Positions 1 through 6,751 of a DNA stretch of 64,000 nt are shown here, piece by piece. The stretch covers positions 1-64,000 of the forward strand of contig CAXBEA010000002.1 of the NCBI GenBank assembly GCA_963974645.1, in the 5' to 3' direction. How positions within the stretch are numbered: position 1 is the stretch's first letter; every line of letters starts with the position of its first letter. The notes below the pieces were generated by a model. It had not been told where the DNA came from. It searched no databases and saw nothing but the letters and a program-made list of their open reading frames with translations. Both the position numbers and the translations under genes were made by a program. This stretch comes from Motiliproteus sp963974645. GTDB lineage: Bacteria > Pseudomonadota > Gammaproteobacteria > Pseudomonadales > Balneatricaceae.

Positions 1-2
1 CA

Positions 3-665
3 CCGTTCTGCGAGAGGCTGAGGGTGAGATTCCCTTGGTCTACTCTCCTCAGCTACTGCGCGTCGAAGGTGCGGGGGTTATTTTACTATCTCTACCTGAT
101 TGAAGACATCTACAGTCGGAAGATCGTCGGCTGGGAAATTCATGAAAGCGAGAGTGGTGAATACGCCGCGACGCTGATGCAGCGAACCGTGATGGCGGAG
201 CAATGCTTTCGACAACCGTTGGTGCTGCACTCAGACAATGGTGCCCCGATGAAGTCCGCCACCCTACTTGCCAAACTGGACGAGCTGGGAGTAACCCCGT
301 CACGCAGCCGGCCCAGAGTTAGCAATGACAACCCGTACTCGGAGTCGCTGTTCCGAACCCTGAAATACCGCCCTACCTGGCCAACAGAAGGGTTTTCGGA
401 TCTGGCGGCAGCGCGGGCATGGGTTCAACGTTTCGTCGACTGGTACAACCATGAGCATCGACACAGCCAGATCAAGTATGTGACGCCTGTGCAGCGCCAC
501 AATGGCGAAGATGCTGATCTTTTGGAACAACGCCACGTAGTCTACCAGCAGGCCAAGGCTAAGCGGCCAGAGCGTTGGTCAGGAGGAATTAGAGACTGGG
601 AGCCAGTTGGAGATGTGATGTTGAATCCTGACCGTGCAGAGAAGACGCTCGATCAGGCAGCATAA
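3..665 (+). CDS. IS3-family transposase (OrfB, integrase core), 5' end missing or damaged
   Basis: DDE transposase of an IS3-type element. The rve core is readable from about position 66 (VRGLFYYLYLIEDIYSRKIVGW). The second catalytic Asp is in LHSDNG (residue 71 counted from a GTG at 24) and the catalytic Glu is in NPYSESLFRTLK (Glu107), followed by the usual WYNHEHRHS. The first catalytic Asp, normally in a WDITY-like motif just before VRG, is absent: this frame reads WSTLLSYC there, while the +2 frame reads LVYS just upstream. A small indel or junction near 45-55 is therefore likely, and the copy is probably inactive. The frame is open to the window edge, so the true start is outside or lost. 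The stop is at 663-665. Confidence 0.75.
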   Translation, partial: PFCERLRVRFPWSTLLSYCASKVRGLFYYLYLIEDIYSRKIVGWEIHESESGEYAATLMQRTVMAEQCFRQPLVLHSDNGAPMKSATLLAKLDELGVTPSRSRPRVSNDNPYSESLFRTLKYRPTWPTEGFSDLAAARAWVQRFVDWYNHEHRHSQIKYVTPVQRHNGEDADLLEQRHVVYQQAKAKRPERWSGGIRDWEPVGDVMLNPDRAEKTLDQAA

Positions 666-1039
666 AATCGGTGAACGCGACAACTACCTTGAAAAACGCC
701 GTGCTGGTAACGTTTGAATTGACGGGATTTTTGGACTTCTATGCCCTCCAAAATCAGCTGTAGATCGGTCCAGCTCAGCGCGTGCTGCCCGGTCGCCGAT
801 GGTCGTACCCGGAACTGTCCCTGCTCCAAGCGCTTACTCCACAGACAGAAACCAGAGGGCTCGAAATAGAGCACCTTCATCTGGTTTTTGCGCCGATTGA
901 CGAAGACAAAATAGTGCCCGCTGAGGGGGTTGTGTCCGAGCTGATTCTTTACCTGGGCAGTGAGCCCGTTAAAGGAGCGACGCATATCGGTCGGCTGGGT
1001 GCAGAGCCAGATACGGGCCTGATTACCGGGCGCGAACAT
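653..1039 (-). pseudogene. tnpB: IS66-family accessory protein TnpB, C-terminus replaced by inserted IS3 sequence
   Basis: IS66 TnpB (Orf2) by its start MFAPGNQARIWLCTQPTDMRRSFNGL and the core HYFVFVNRRKNQMKVLYFEPSGFCLW. TnpB is a small accessory protein required for IS66 transposition. Similarity runs to Phe-Lys-Arg-Tyr-Gln (residues 108-112). The following residues are translated from the end of the IS3-type element, so the natural C-terminus is lost, although only a few residues are missing. Its start overlaps the end of tnpA at 1039, the normal IS66 arrangement. Confidence 0.75.
666..701. repeat. Probable right end of the IS3-type element
   Basis: The 36 bases after the transposase stop (…gcgacaactaccttgaaaa…) resemble IS3-type terminal sequence. 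The IS66 TnpB reading frame stops looking like TnpB at Gln112 (704-706), which puts the insertion junction at about 700-706. The partner left end is outside the window, so no target duplication can be checked. Confidence 0.5.
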
Positions 1040-1329
1040 TAGCCCTGACTCAGGCGCAGCTCAACGCCATTGCCTAAACTGAGCACGATATTCCAGGCAC
1101 GCCCCTCGCCAGATGAGGACAGCGCACCGAGATCGATAAAGGATACCTCTTGATTTGCTGCCGCTGTCGGCAGAGCCTGATCATCAGCCAGTCGTTTGCG
1201 CCAATTGCAAAAGCTGGCATAGCCAATGGCCTGTGCGTCACAAAAGCGAGCGGCGGATTGGCCGCTGCTCTGCCATTGATCAATAAGGGCGTGCCATTGT
1301 TCGGGGGTCCGACGGGGTGTATAGGTCAT
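1039..1329 (-). CDS. tnpA: IS66-family accessory protein TnpA
   Basis: 96-residue IS66 Orf1-type protein (MTYTPRRTPEQWHALIDQWQ, then SAARFCDAQAIGYASFCNWRKRL). The N-terminal half is a helix-turn-helix domain that binds the element ends. The start is the ATG at 1327-1329, with a GGAGG-type ribosome binding site just upstream (minus strand GGAGGCAGCGC). It overlaps tnpB. Complete as far as can be judged, but the element it belongs to is broken. Confidence 0.75.
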   Translation of the reverse strand: MTYTPRRTPEQWHALIDQWQSSGQSAARFCDAQAIGYASFCNWRKRLADDQALPTAAANQEVSFIDLGALSSSGEGRAWNIVLSLGNGVELRLSQG

Positions 1330-1390
1330 GCGCTGCCTCCTAAATAAATGAGAAGGCCAGCTTATCGCGCGTAAAAGTGGTTGGGCAGAA

Positions 1391-1411
1391 CGTCTTAGAA
1401 TGAACGGTTAC
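1391..1411 (-). repeat. Putative left terminal repeat of the IS66 element
   Basis: Minus strand GTAACCGTTCATTCTAAGAC begins with the GTAA typical of IS66 termini and lies about 60 bases upstream of tnpA. The matching right end is not in the window. Confidence 0.4.
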
Positions 1412-1424
1412 GGTTTAAGCGCAC

Positions 1425-1456
1425 AAAAAAGGCGAGCCATCTGGCTCGCCTTTTTT
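1425..1456. terminator. Bidirectional rho-independent terminator
   Basis: Perfect stem GGCGAGCC / GGCTCGCC with a four-base loop, flanked by AAAAAA on the left and TTTTTT on the right, so it can terminate in both directions. It sits downstream of the minus-strand ubiF-like gene, just outside the IS66 end, and is probably the native terminator of that gene. Confidence 0.85.
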
Positions 1457-1500
1457 CGGTTAGACTTATCCGCGAACGGCTAAGACCACTGCCAGCCTAT

Positions 1501-2751
1501 CTAGAGTGGCTTTCGCGCCAGTTCTGGCAAACTCCCCGTTAACCCCATCGCTAATTTCATCGCCTGGTGCCTGAGAGGCGTTATTCGTTGCGCCATCCCC
1601 AGTCCCAAATTTCTGATCAATTTCAAGGGGGCACTATTATTGCTAAAGCCTCGGCAAAATAGATCCATACTCGCCATCATCATCAGGTTATGCTGCTGAC
1701 GGGCTTTCTGATACCGGTGCAATACTTCCTGGCTAGCCCAATTTTCACCCGCCGAAAGCGCCAGACCAATCTCTTCAGCGAGCTGCGCTGCGTCGAGCAA
1801 ACCTATGTTTACTCCCTGCCCCGCTAATGGGTGAATCATATGTGCCGCATCACCCACTAGAGCCACACCCGGTTTGCTGTACTGCAACGCATACTGACTC
1901 CGTAATAGAAAACTAGCCCGACCCTGCAAGGCCTCGATAGCACCCAGCTCTCGAGGAAAACTGGCCACCAATTCAGCCAGAAACAGCTCATCACTCAATC
2001 CATTCAGACGCTTAATTTCAGTGGGGGTGTTGTACCAGACAACCGAACCTCGGGGGCCCGAGAGGGGTAAAAACGCCTGAGGACCACTAGCAACAAACCG
2101 TTGCCAGGTAATATCCTGTTGCGATGCCGCTGTCTGCACGCTGGCAACTAGGGCCTGCTGGGGATAGGACCAGTTATGCACGCCTATACCAACCTGTTGC
2201 CGCACCCAGGAATCCCCACCGTCTGCCGCCACCAATAGCGAACACTCAAACAGCGCGCCATCCTGACAGCTCAATCGCGATCGTTCAGGTTTATAGTCGA
2301 GCTGGCTGATCAGCCCCGGACAGTGAATCTGAATCGAATCACACTGCTCGATGCGCTCCCAGAGCGCCAACTGTAAGACTCTATTCTCGACGATATGACC
2401 CAACACCGGCTGATCAATATCGGCACAATCGAACAGGGTATCCCCACGCCCCCGAGTCTCCCAGACACGCATTCTGCGATAGGGACAAAGCCGTCGCTGC
2501 TCAACCCCAACCCAAGCACCCATTTTTTTCAGCAAAGTTTGTGACGCAGGACTGAGGGCCGAGACACGAAGATCATGCGGCTGGTCGGCAGCAAAAGGCG
2601 CAGGCGCCTGCGCATCAAGCAGCAAAATCTTCAGACCACTGTCAGCCAGCGCGCAGGCCAGCGTCGCCCCGACCATGCCAGCACCCACGATAGCGATATC
2701 GAAAAACTGTACCGGGGAAAGATCGGCAGCTGTAGATTGAGAAGTAGTCAT
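1501..2751 (-). CDS. ubiF: FAD-dependent ubiquinone-biosynthesis hydroxylase (UbiH/UbiF/UbiI family)
   Basis: Aromatic-ring hydroxylase of coenzyme Q synthesis; it uses FAD, NAD(P)H and O2 and acts at the inner face of the membrane. The first FAD motif is GAGMVG (23-28), the ADGGDSWVR motif is at about 176-184, and the second FAD motif GDAAHMIHPLAGQGVNIG is at 300-317. The 416-residue length fits the family. The C-terminal MASMDLFCRGFSNN…LKLIRNLGL matches UbiF better than UbiI or UbiH as I recall them, so the exact position on the ring is an inference. It is the last gene of a minus-strand pair, 29 bases after the TPR gene, and ends near the terminator at 1425-1456. Confidence 0.85.
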   Translation of the reverse strand: MTTSQSTAADLSPVQFFDIAIVGAGMVGATLACALADSGLKILLLDAQAPAPFAADQPHDLRVSALSPASQTLLKKMGAWVGVEQRRLCPYRRMRVWETRGRGDTLFDCADIDQPVLGHIVENRVLQLALWERIEQCDSIQIHCPGLISQLDYKPERSRLSCQDGALFECSLLVAADGGDSWVRQQVGIGVHNWSYPQQALVASVQTAASQQDITWQRFVASGPQAFLPLSGPRGSVVWYNTPTEIKRLNGLSDELFLAELVASFPRELGAIEALQGRASFLLRSQYALQYSKPGVALVGDAAHMIHPLAGQGVNIGLLDAAQLAEEIGLALSAGENWASQEVLHRYQKARQQHNLMMMASMDLFCRGFSNNSAPLKLIRNLGLGMAQRITPLRHQAMKLAMGLTGSLPELARKPL

Positions 2752-2780
2752 GAAACTATATCCGGGAGAATCAGACGCGA

Positions 2781-3083
2781 TTATAGCAGCCGTTTCAGAA
2801 ACACCCGCATCTCCTTTTCGGTCTGTTTATCCCCCTGCTGCTGTGCGATCTCAATCCCCTGCTGATAGGTTTCGATCGCCGCTGCGGTTTGTCCTTGCAA
2901 CTGCTGCGCCTTAGCGAGCAGCTTCCATGCCGCTGAATAGTCGGGCTTCAGCGCCAGACACTGGTGCAAATGTTCGACGGCAAGCTGGGCATCTCCCTGT
3001 GTCAGATAAGCATTCCCCAGTCCAAAGCGTAGCTCTGCACTGTCTTTGCCCTCTGCCAGCATTTTTTCTAACCCCTTGATCAT
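2781..3083 (-). CDS. Small tetratricopeptide-repeat protein
   Basis: 100 residues, nearly all TPR: two clear helix-turn-helix units, AELRFGLGNAYLTQGDAQLAVEHL followed by KPDYSAAWKLLAKAQQLQGQTAAAIETY, and a third half-unit rich in Gln, Lys and Glu. No signal peptide or catalytic motif, so it is probably a cytoplasmic scaffold. It lies directly upstream of the ubiF-like gene on the same strand, so the two are likely co-transcribed. The partner is unknown. Confidence 0.7.
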   Translation of the reverse strand: MIKGLEKMLAEGKDSAELRFGLGNAYLTQGDAQLAVEHLHQCLALKPDYSAAWKLLAKAQQLQGQTAAAIETYQQGIEIAQQQGDKQTEKEMRVFLKRLL

Positions 3084-3323
3084 CTCTGACTCCCACTGAA
3101 TAGATGCGATTCATTCTATCTTGAGTTGTTTATAAGGGAAAAAATGTAGCGCCCCCCTTTTGGCTGATGCCTTTACCCTTATCGCTGACGATAAGTATTC
3201 CCTGCTGGCGACACTCTCAAGATCTTCAAAGTTACTTAATCCGCGGTTTGCAGAGGCCGTTCCATGGCCCGCAGAGAGCACACTGGACTGATTCACAGGT
3301 CTCCCAACCTAGCTGATGATTTA

Positions 3324-4124
3324 TCAATGATGCTTATACAACCCCAATTGCTGAATATCATTCCACGAGGTACTTAGATGGCATCGATAGCACTGTTTTA
3401 CTGATGCATTGGGCTGCCCGGCAATTTTTTGCGACATCATTTTATAATGTGGCTTGTAGTGACTCGGCGGCGCTTGGTGACATTGTGAACAGTCGGTGGA
3501 GTTGGTTGCTGGATGGCGATAATCGGCTAATAACCAACGGTTGGTACTATGGCAGGCGCCACAATCATCACTAAACAACTTAAAATGTCGGTCATCATTA
3601 GCATGGCAGCTGGCACAATTTAACATCGCCTCACGCTTCGATAACAGCGGATTATCACGGCCATGAAGATCAATATGCTGTGTCAATTCACCGAACATTT
3701 GAGCACTCTTGGTCGCACCCTCATCGGGCTGCTCCGGCAGCGTTTCAATCATAGTCACCAATAATTCATGGTCCATCTGTGTCGGTGTGGCCGTCTTACC
3801 CTGGTGTTCAGTATGACAAAGACTGCATTCTTGCACGTCGGCATGAAACGCGGTTGGCTGGCGAATTAATAGTGACTCATCATTGGCGTGACACAGGATG
3901 CATTGCTTGTCATCAACGCCGGAAAAAGGCTGATGACAGCTCTCACACTGGTTGTTGAGGATCTGGTGCGCCTGCGATAAATCGCCGGGGGACGACAACG
4001 ACTGCCAGCTTGTGTTGGCGTTAAGTTCTTTGAGTTTCTCTTGCACCGCCGATTGGGTGCCCAGGACGACACCCGCTATCAGGATGCCAAATGAGATAAG
4101 TGCAATAGCTAGATAACGACTCAT
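3324..4124 (-). CDS. Periplasmic heptaheme c-type cytochrome
   Basis: 266 residues with an uncleaved anchor or signal segment (about 4-22) and seven CXXCH heme-c motifs, at residues 60-64, 75-79, 100-104, 170-174, 188-192, 212-216 and 245-249. They fall in two groups of three and four separated by a heme-free stretch (105-169). Extra His residues (HKPHYK, KHH) could be distal ligands. It overlaps the upstream membrane cytochrome gene by four bases (ATGA), so it is translationally coupled. The likely role is to take electrons from the membrane b-type protein and pass them to a periplasmic or extracellular acceptor. No close named family is recognised beyond multiheme cytochrome c. Confidence 0.85.
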   Translation of the reverse strand: MSRYLAIALISFGILIAGVVLGTQSAVQEKLKELNANTSWQSLSSPGDLSQAHQILNNQCESCHQPFSGVDDKQCILCHANDESLLIRQPTAFHADVQECSLCHTEHQGKTATPTQMDHELLVTMIETLPEQPDEGATKSAQMFGELTQHIDLHGRDNPLLSKREAMLNCASCHANDDRHFKLFSDDCGACHSTNRWLLADYRHPATNSTDCSQCHQAPPSHYKPHYKMMSQKIAGQPNASVKQCYRCHLSTSWNDIQQLGLYKHH

Positions 4125-4891
4125 TCAAACCACCTCAAGCCAAAGTAAATGCCCGAAAAGATATGCCAGACCAGTAATAGATATAGCACCACAGAAATGA
4201 CGATATGCAGCTTTAACCAGCGCATAAAGATGCGTTTAGTGTGGTCATGAACAGCAATGCTATATTCGACGTCAGCAATGGATTCGCTTAGCATTAACGC
4301 GCGCTGCGCGGTGGGCAGCTGTTTGAAATTTTGGCTATCAAACTGCTGCCTACCTAACATTGAGGGCAATAAGCGTGAGAAAAAGCCACTGAAGGGTTGT
4401 AGCCTGTGACGCTCCTCCACACAACAGGTTTGTAACTGATATTGTGCATAGTGATACGCGGCCATCAGGCCCTCAAGCAACTGCTTCTTGTCTTTGATAT
4501 CGCTACTGATCTGGCTTAGCAGATAACGGCCGATAAAACCACTGAGCACGACCACCAGGGTCATGGCGGTGAGGCTGATGCCGCTAACGCTATTAAATTT
4601 ATGCCCGGTGTGGATCATGACAAATACGGGGCCGATCACCCCGCCATAGATATGCAATGCTAATAGGCTACGCATGGAAACATAAGCGGTTAGCCATTTT
4701 TTCAGTGCATTGCTACGCTTAATAAATAAATAAAACAGGGGCATTAACATCAGTAGCGAGCCACTGACTCCAAAAAAACCACCGAGTGCGCTACCGGCAA
4801 AATAAGGATCGGAGTGAAAGGTAAACCCCAGCCACACCAGCAGCAACAACAGCACCAGGCTGCTCATCAAAATGCGTTCACTCTCCTTCAT
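4121..4891 (-). CDS. Membrane b-type cytochrome-like protein of an electron-transfer operon
   Basis: 256 residues from the ATG at 4891, chosen because AGGAAG lies six bases upstream; a longer reading from 4915 lacks such a site. Five hydrophobic segments, at about 8-26, 38-57, 74-94, 104-126 and 228-250. His80, His94/His97, His229 and His243 sit in or at the ends of membrane helices and could ligate two b-hemes, as in cytochrome b561 or ferric-reductase-like proteins. A cytosolic loop (127-225) separates helices 4 and 5. Its place between a flavin/ferredoxin reductase and a multiheme cytochrome suggests it carries electrons across the membrane. Heme binding is inferred. Confidence 0.7.
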   Translation of the reverse strand: MKESERILMSSLVLLLLLVWLGFTFHSDPYFAGSALGGFFGVSGSLLMLMPLFYLFIKRSNALKKWLTAYVSMRSLLALHIYGGVIGPVFVMIHTGHKFNSVSGISLTAMTLVVVLSGFIGRYLLSQISSDIKDKKQLLEGLMAAYHYAQYQLQTCCVEERHRLQPFSGFFSRLLPSMLGRQQFDSQNFKQLPTAQRALMLSESIADVEYSIAVHDHTKRIFMRWLKLHIVISVVLYLLLVWHIFSGIYFGLRWFE

Positions 4892-4901
4892 GATGCTTCC
4901 T

Positions 4902-6731
4902 CTATAGATCCACAACCAGATCTTCTTTAGCTCGTGCCTGGCACGCCAAGATCATGCCTGCGGCTTTGTCATTGTCATCGAGCCCATCTTCGCACTCCAT
5001 CGTTACCTTGCCAGAAATTAGCTTGGTCATGCACATACCACAGCTTCCCATACGGCAAGAATTGTCAATTTCCACACCGATGCTCTCGGCCACATCTAAT
5101 AGGGTGCAACACTCGGGCTGTGGCGCTGTTTTTTTAGACTGCTGAAAGGTGACCTGAGGGTCCCCCTCAACCGCGCTGTCTATCGAAACGGTTTGTTTGG
5201 GTTTACCGGTGCCAAAAGCTTCAGTCTTGAGGTTGTTTTTTTGTACACCAAGCTCATCTAACATGGTTTTTATTGCACCCATCATCGTGGGGGAGCCGCA
5301 CAAATGAATTAAATGCGAAGTAATATCGGGCACCAAAGAGCTAATACGTTGGGCGCTGATACGCCCCTGCTCGGCATACTCAGCCTCGGCATTGTCATCG
5401 GCTGTAAAGCAGTGCAGGTGAAGGTGCTCGTTGCGCGCATTCAGGTACTCCAGCTCCTGTCGAAAGATAAAATCCTCCAGCGTGCGGCAAGAAAACAAGA
5501 AATAAATAGGCTTTTTCCAACCCGAATCGGTGAGATAGCGCAATACCGTCATCAATGGCGTGATGCCCACCCCTCCGCCAATGAGCACAATACTTTCTGC
5601 GCTGCTGCCATCGAAGGTAAACTTGCCGCCGGGCTTGTCCGCTTCAATTAAAGTCCCTTCTTTAACTCTGTCGTGCATGAAGCGCGACATTTTCCCGTGC
5701 TCCTCGCGCTTTATGGTGAGTTCACAGTAGTAACGCTGCGAAGGTGATGACGCGATGGTATAGGCACGCTTGACGACTTCGCCATCAATATCCATGCGCA
5801 TAGGCAAAAATTGGCCGGGCTCGTAGGTAAAGGGAATCGCGCCACCATCGGCATTTACCAGGCGAAATGTTTTAACGGTTGGCGTTTCCTGAAAAATACG
5901 TATCACCTGAAGGCGTCCGTTCCATCTGGGCGTCGGCACCGGTGATGCGATGGGCTCATCCGAAGGTGTCACGCTGTCTGAGTCCACCAGCTGTTTTAAT
6001 AACCGGGTCGCATGACGCATTCTAAAGAAGTGAATGAAAAGCACTGTCACCGCAAAGGTTAGTAATAAACCGAGTAGAAACCAATGAAAAAAAGGTGTAG
6101 GGGCCGCGCCCTGCTCTGTATTTTTGGGGCTAATACTCAATTCGGTTTTAAACCAGTCGAGGGCGATATCACGGGGTTTTCTACCTTCCGCTAACGCTTG
6201 TTGCACCGCCAGGCCGCTATCAAAGATACCTAAGCCTTGGTAAAGCAGCTGAGTGGCCGTTTTCATGGCAAAAAGGTCGGTATTTTCCGTCGCGCCGGCG
6301 AGCTGATTTAGCTGGGTTGTAATGATGCTCATGCCCTCTAACATTCGCTGTTGCGCTTGCTGTTGAACTTTATCGCGTTCAGCAGCTGTTAGCTTGGGCA
6401 GAGCCATTAATGTCGGGTACAAATTTTTAGGGGTAGGCAACGCACCTTGCATGCCCAAACGCATGCTGTCCATGTCAAAGCCGCCCATGCCCCCTTTATT
6501 CCCCATGCCCCCTTTATTGCCCATGCCGCCTGACGCTGGCTGGGGTGGGACATTAACTTGAGCTAATAACTGACCGCTTATTTGCGGCGCCGTATCGCCA
6601 GGGGCCCCGGCGGGGTGATGTTTTTCATGATCAGATTGTGCTGATGCAGTATTAATCAACGAAAAAAACAATAATCCAGCTAGGGATAATCTCCCCACAT
6701 GTAGCATGCGGGGAAAGGTATGTCTCAACAT
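4902..6731 (-). CDS. Membrane-anchored FAD/NAD(P) oxidoreductase with C-terminal 2Fe-2S ferredoxin and Met/Gly-rich periplasmic domain
   Basis: 609 residues. Signal peptide about 1-31, then a periplasmic region with GGMGNKGGMGNKGGMGG at 68-84 and a helical stretch (112-200). One membrane helix lies at 214-236 and is followed by Arg/His, which places the rest in the cytoplasm. The reductase module spans 270-505: FAD-binding RAYTIASSP at 322-330, NAD(P)-binding GGGVGITP at 385-392 and CGSP at 478-481. The ferredoxin domain (515-609) has Cys559, Cys564, Cys567 and Cys597 for a plant-type 2Fe-2S centre. It should oxidise NAD(P)H in the cytoplasm and feed the membrane b-type protein encoded next. 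The periplasmic extension fused to such a reductase is unusual; its Met-rich motif echoes the neighbouring repeat protein. Confidence 0.8.
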   Translation of the reverse strand: MLRHTFPRMLHVGRLSLAGLLFFSLINTASAQSDHEKHHPAGAPGDTAPQISGQLLAQVNVPPQPASGGMGNKGGMGNKGGMGGFDMDSMRLGMQGALPTPKNLYPTLMALPKLTAAERDKVQQQAQQRMLEGMSIITTQLNQLAGATENTDLFAMKTATQLLYQGLGIFDSGLAVQQALAEGRKPRDIALDWFKTELSISPKNTEQGAAPTPFFHWFLLGLLLTFAVTVLFIHFFRMRHATRLLKQLVDSDSVTPSDEPIASPVPTPRWNGRLQVIRIFQETPTVKTFRLVNADGGAIPFTYEPGQFLPMRMDIDGEVVKRAYTIASSPSQRYYCELTIKREEHGKMSRFMHDRVKEGTLIEADKPGGKFTFDGSSAESIVLIGGGVGITPLMTVLRYLTDSGWKKPIYFLFSCRTLEDFIFRQELEYLNARNEHLHLHCFTADDNAEAEYAEQGRISAQRISSLVPDITSHLIHLCGSPTMMGAIKTMLDELGVQKNNLKTEAFGTGKPKQTVSIDSAVEGDPQVTFQQSKKTAPQPECCTLLDVAESIGVEIDNSCRMGSCGMCMTKLISGKVTMECEDGLDDNDKAAGMILACQARAKEDLVVDL

Positions 6732-6751
6732 GTAAACGTCCTTGTAACTAA

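Larger units (their letters stand above)
701..1411 (-). mobile_element. IS66-family element, 5' part (tnpA, truncated tnpB)
   Basis: Left end of an IS66-type insertion sequence on the minus strand, carrying tnpA and then tnpB and interrupted at about 701 by an IS3-type element. The large transposase gene tnpC is not in the window and would lie beyond the inserted element. The outer end is placed at 1411, where the minus strand begins GTAACC, in keeping with the GTAA start usual for IS66 terminal repeats. The other terminus is not visible. Confidence 0.7.

Noticed and set aside
3111..3296. 61-codon minus-strand frame between the TPR and heptaheme genes
   Set aside because: No support from ribosome site or composition.
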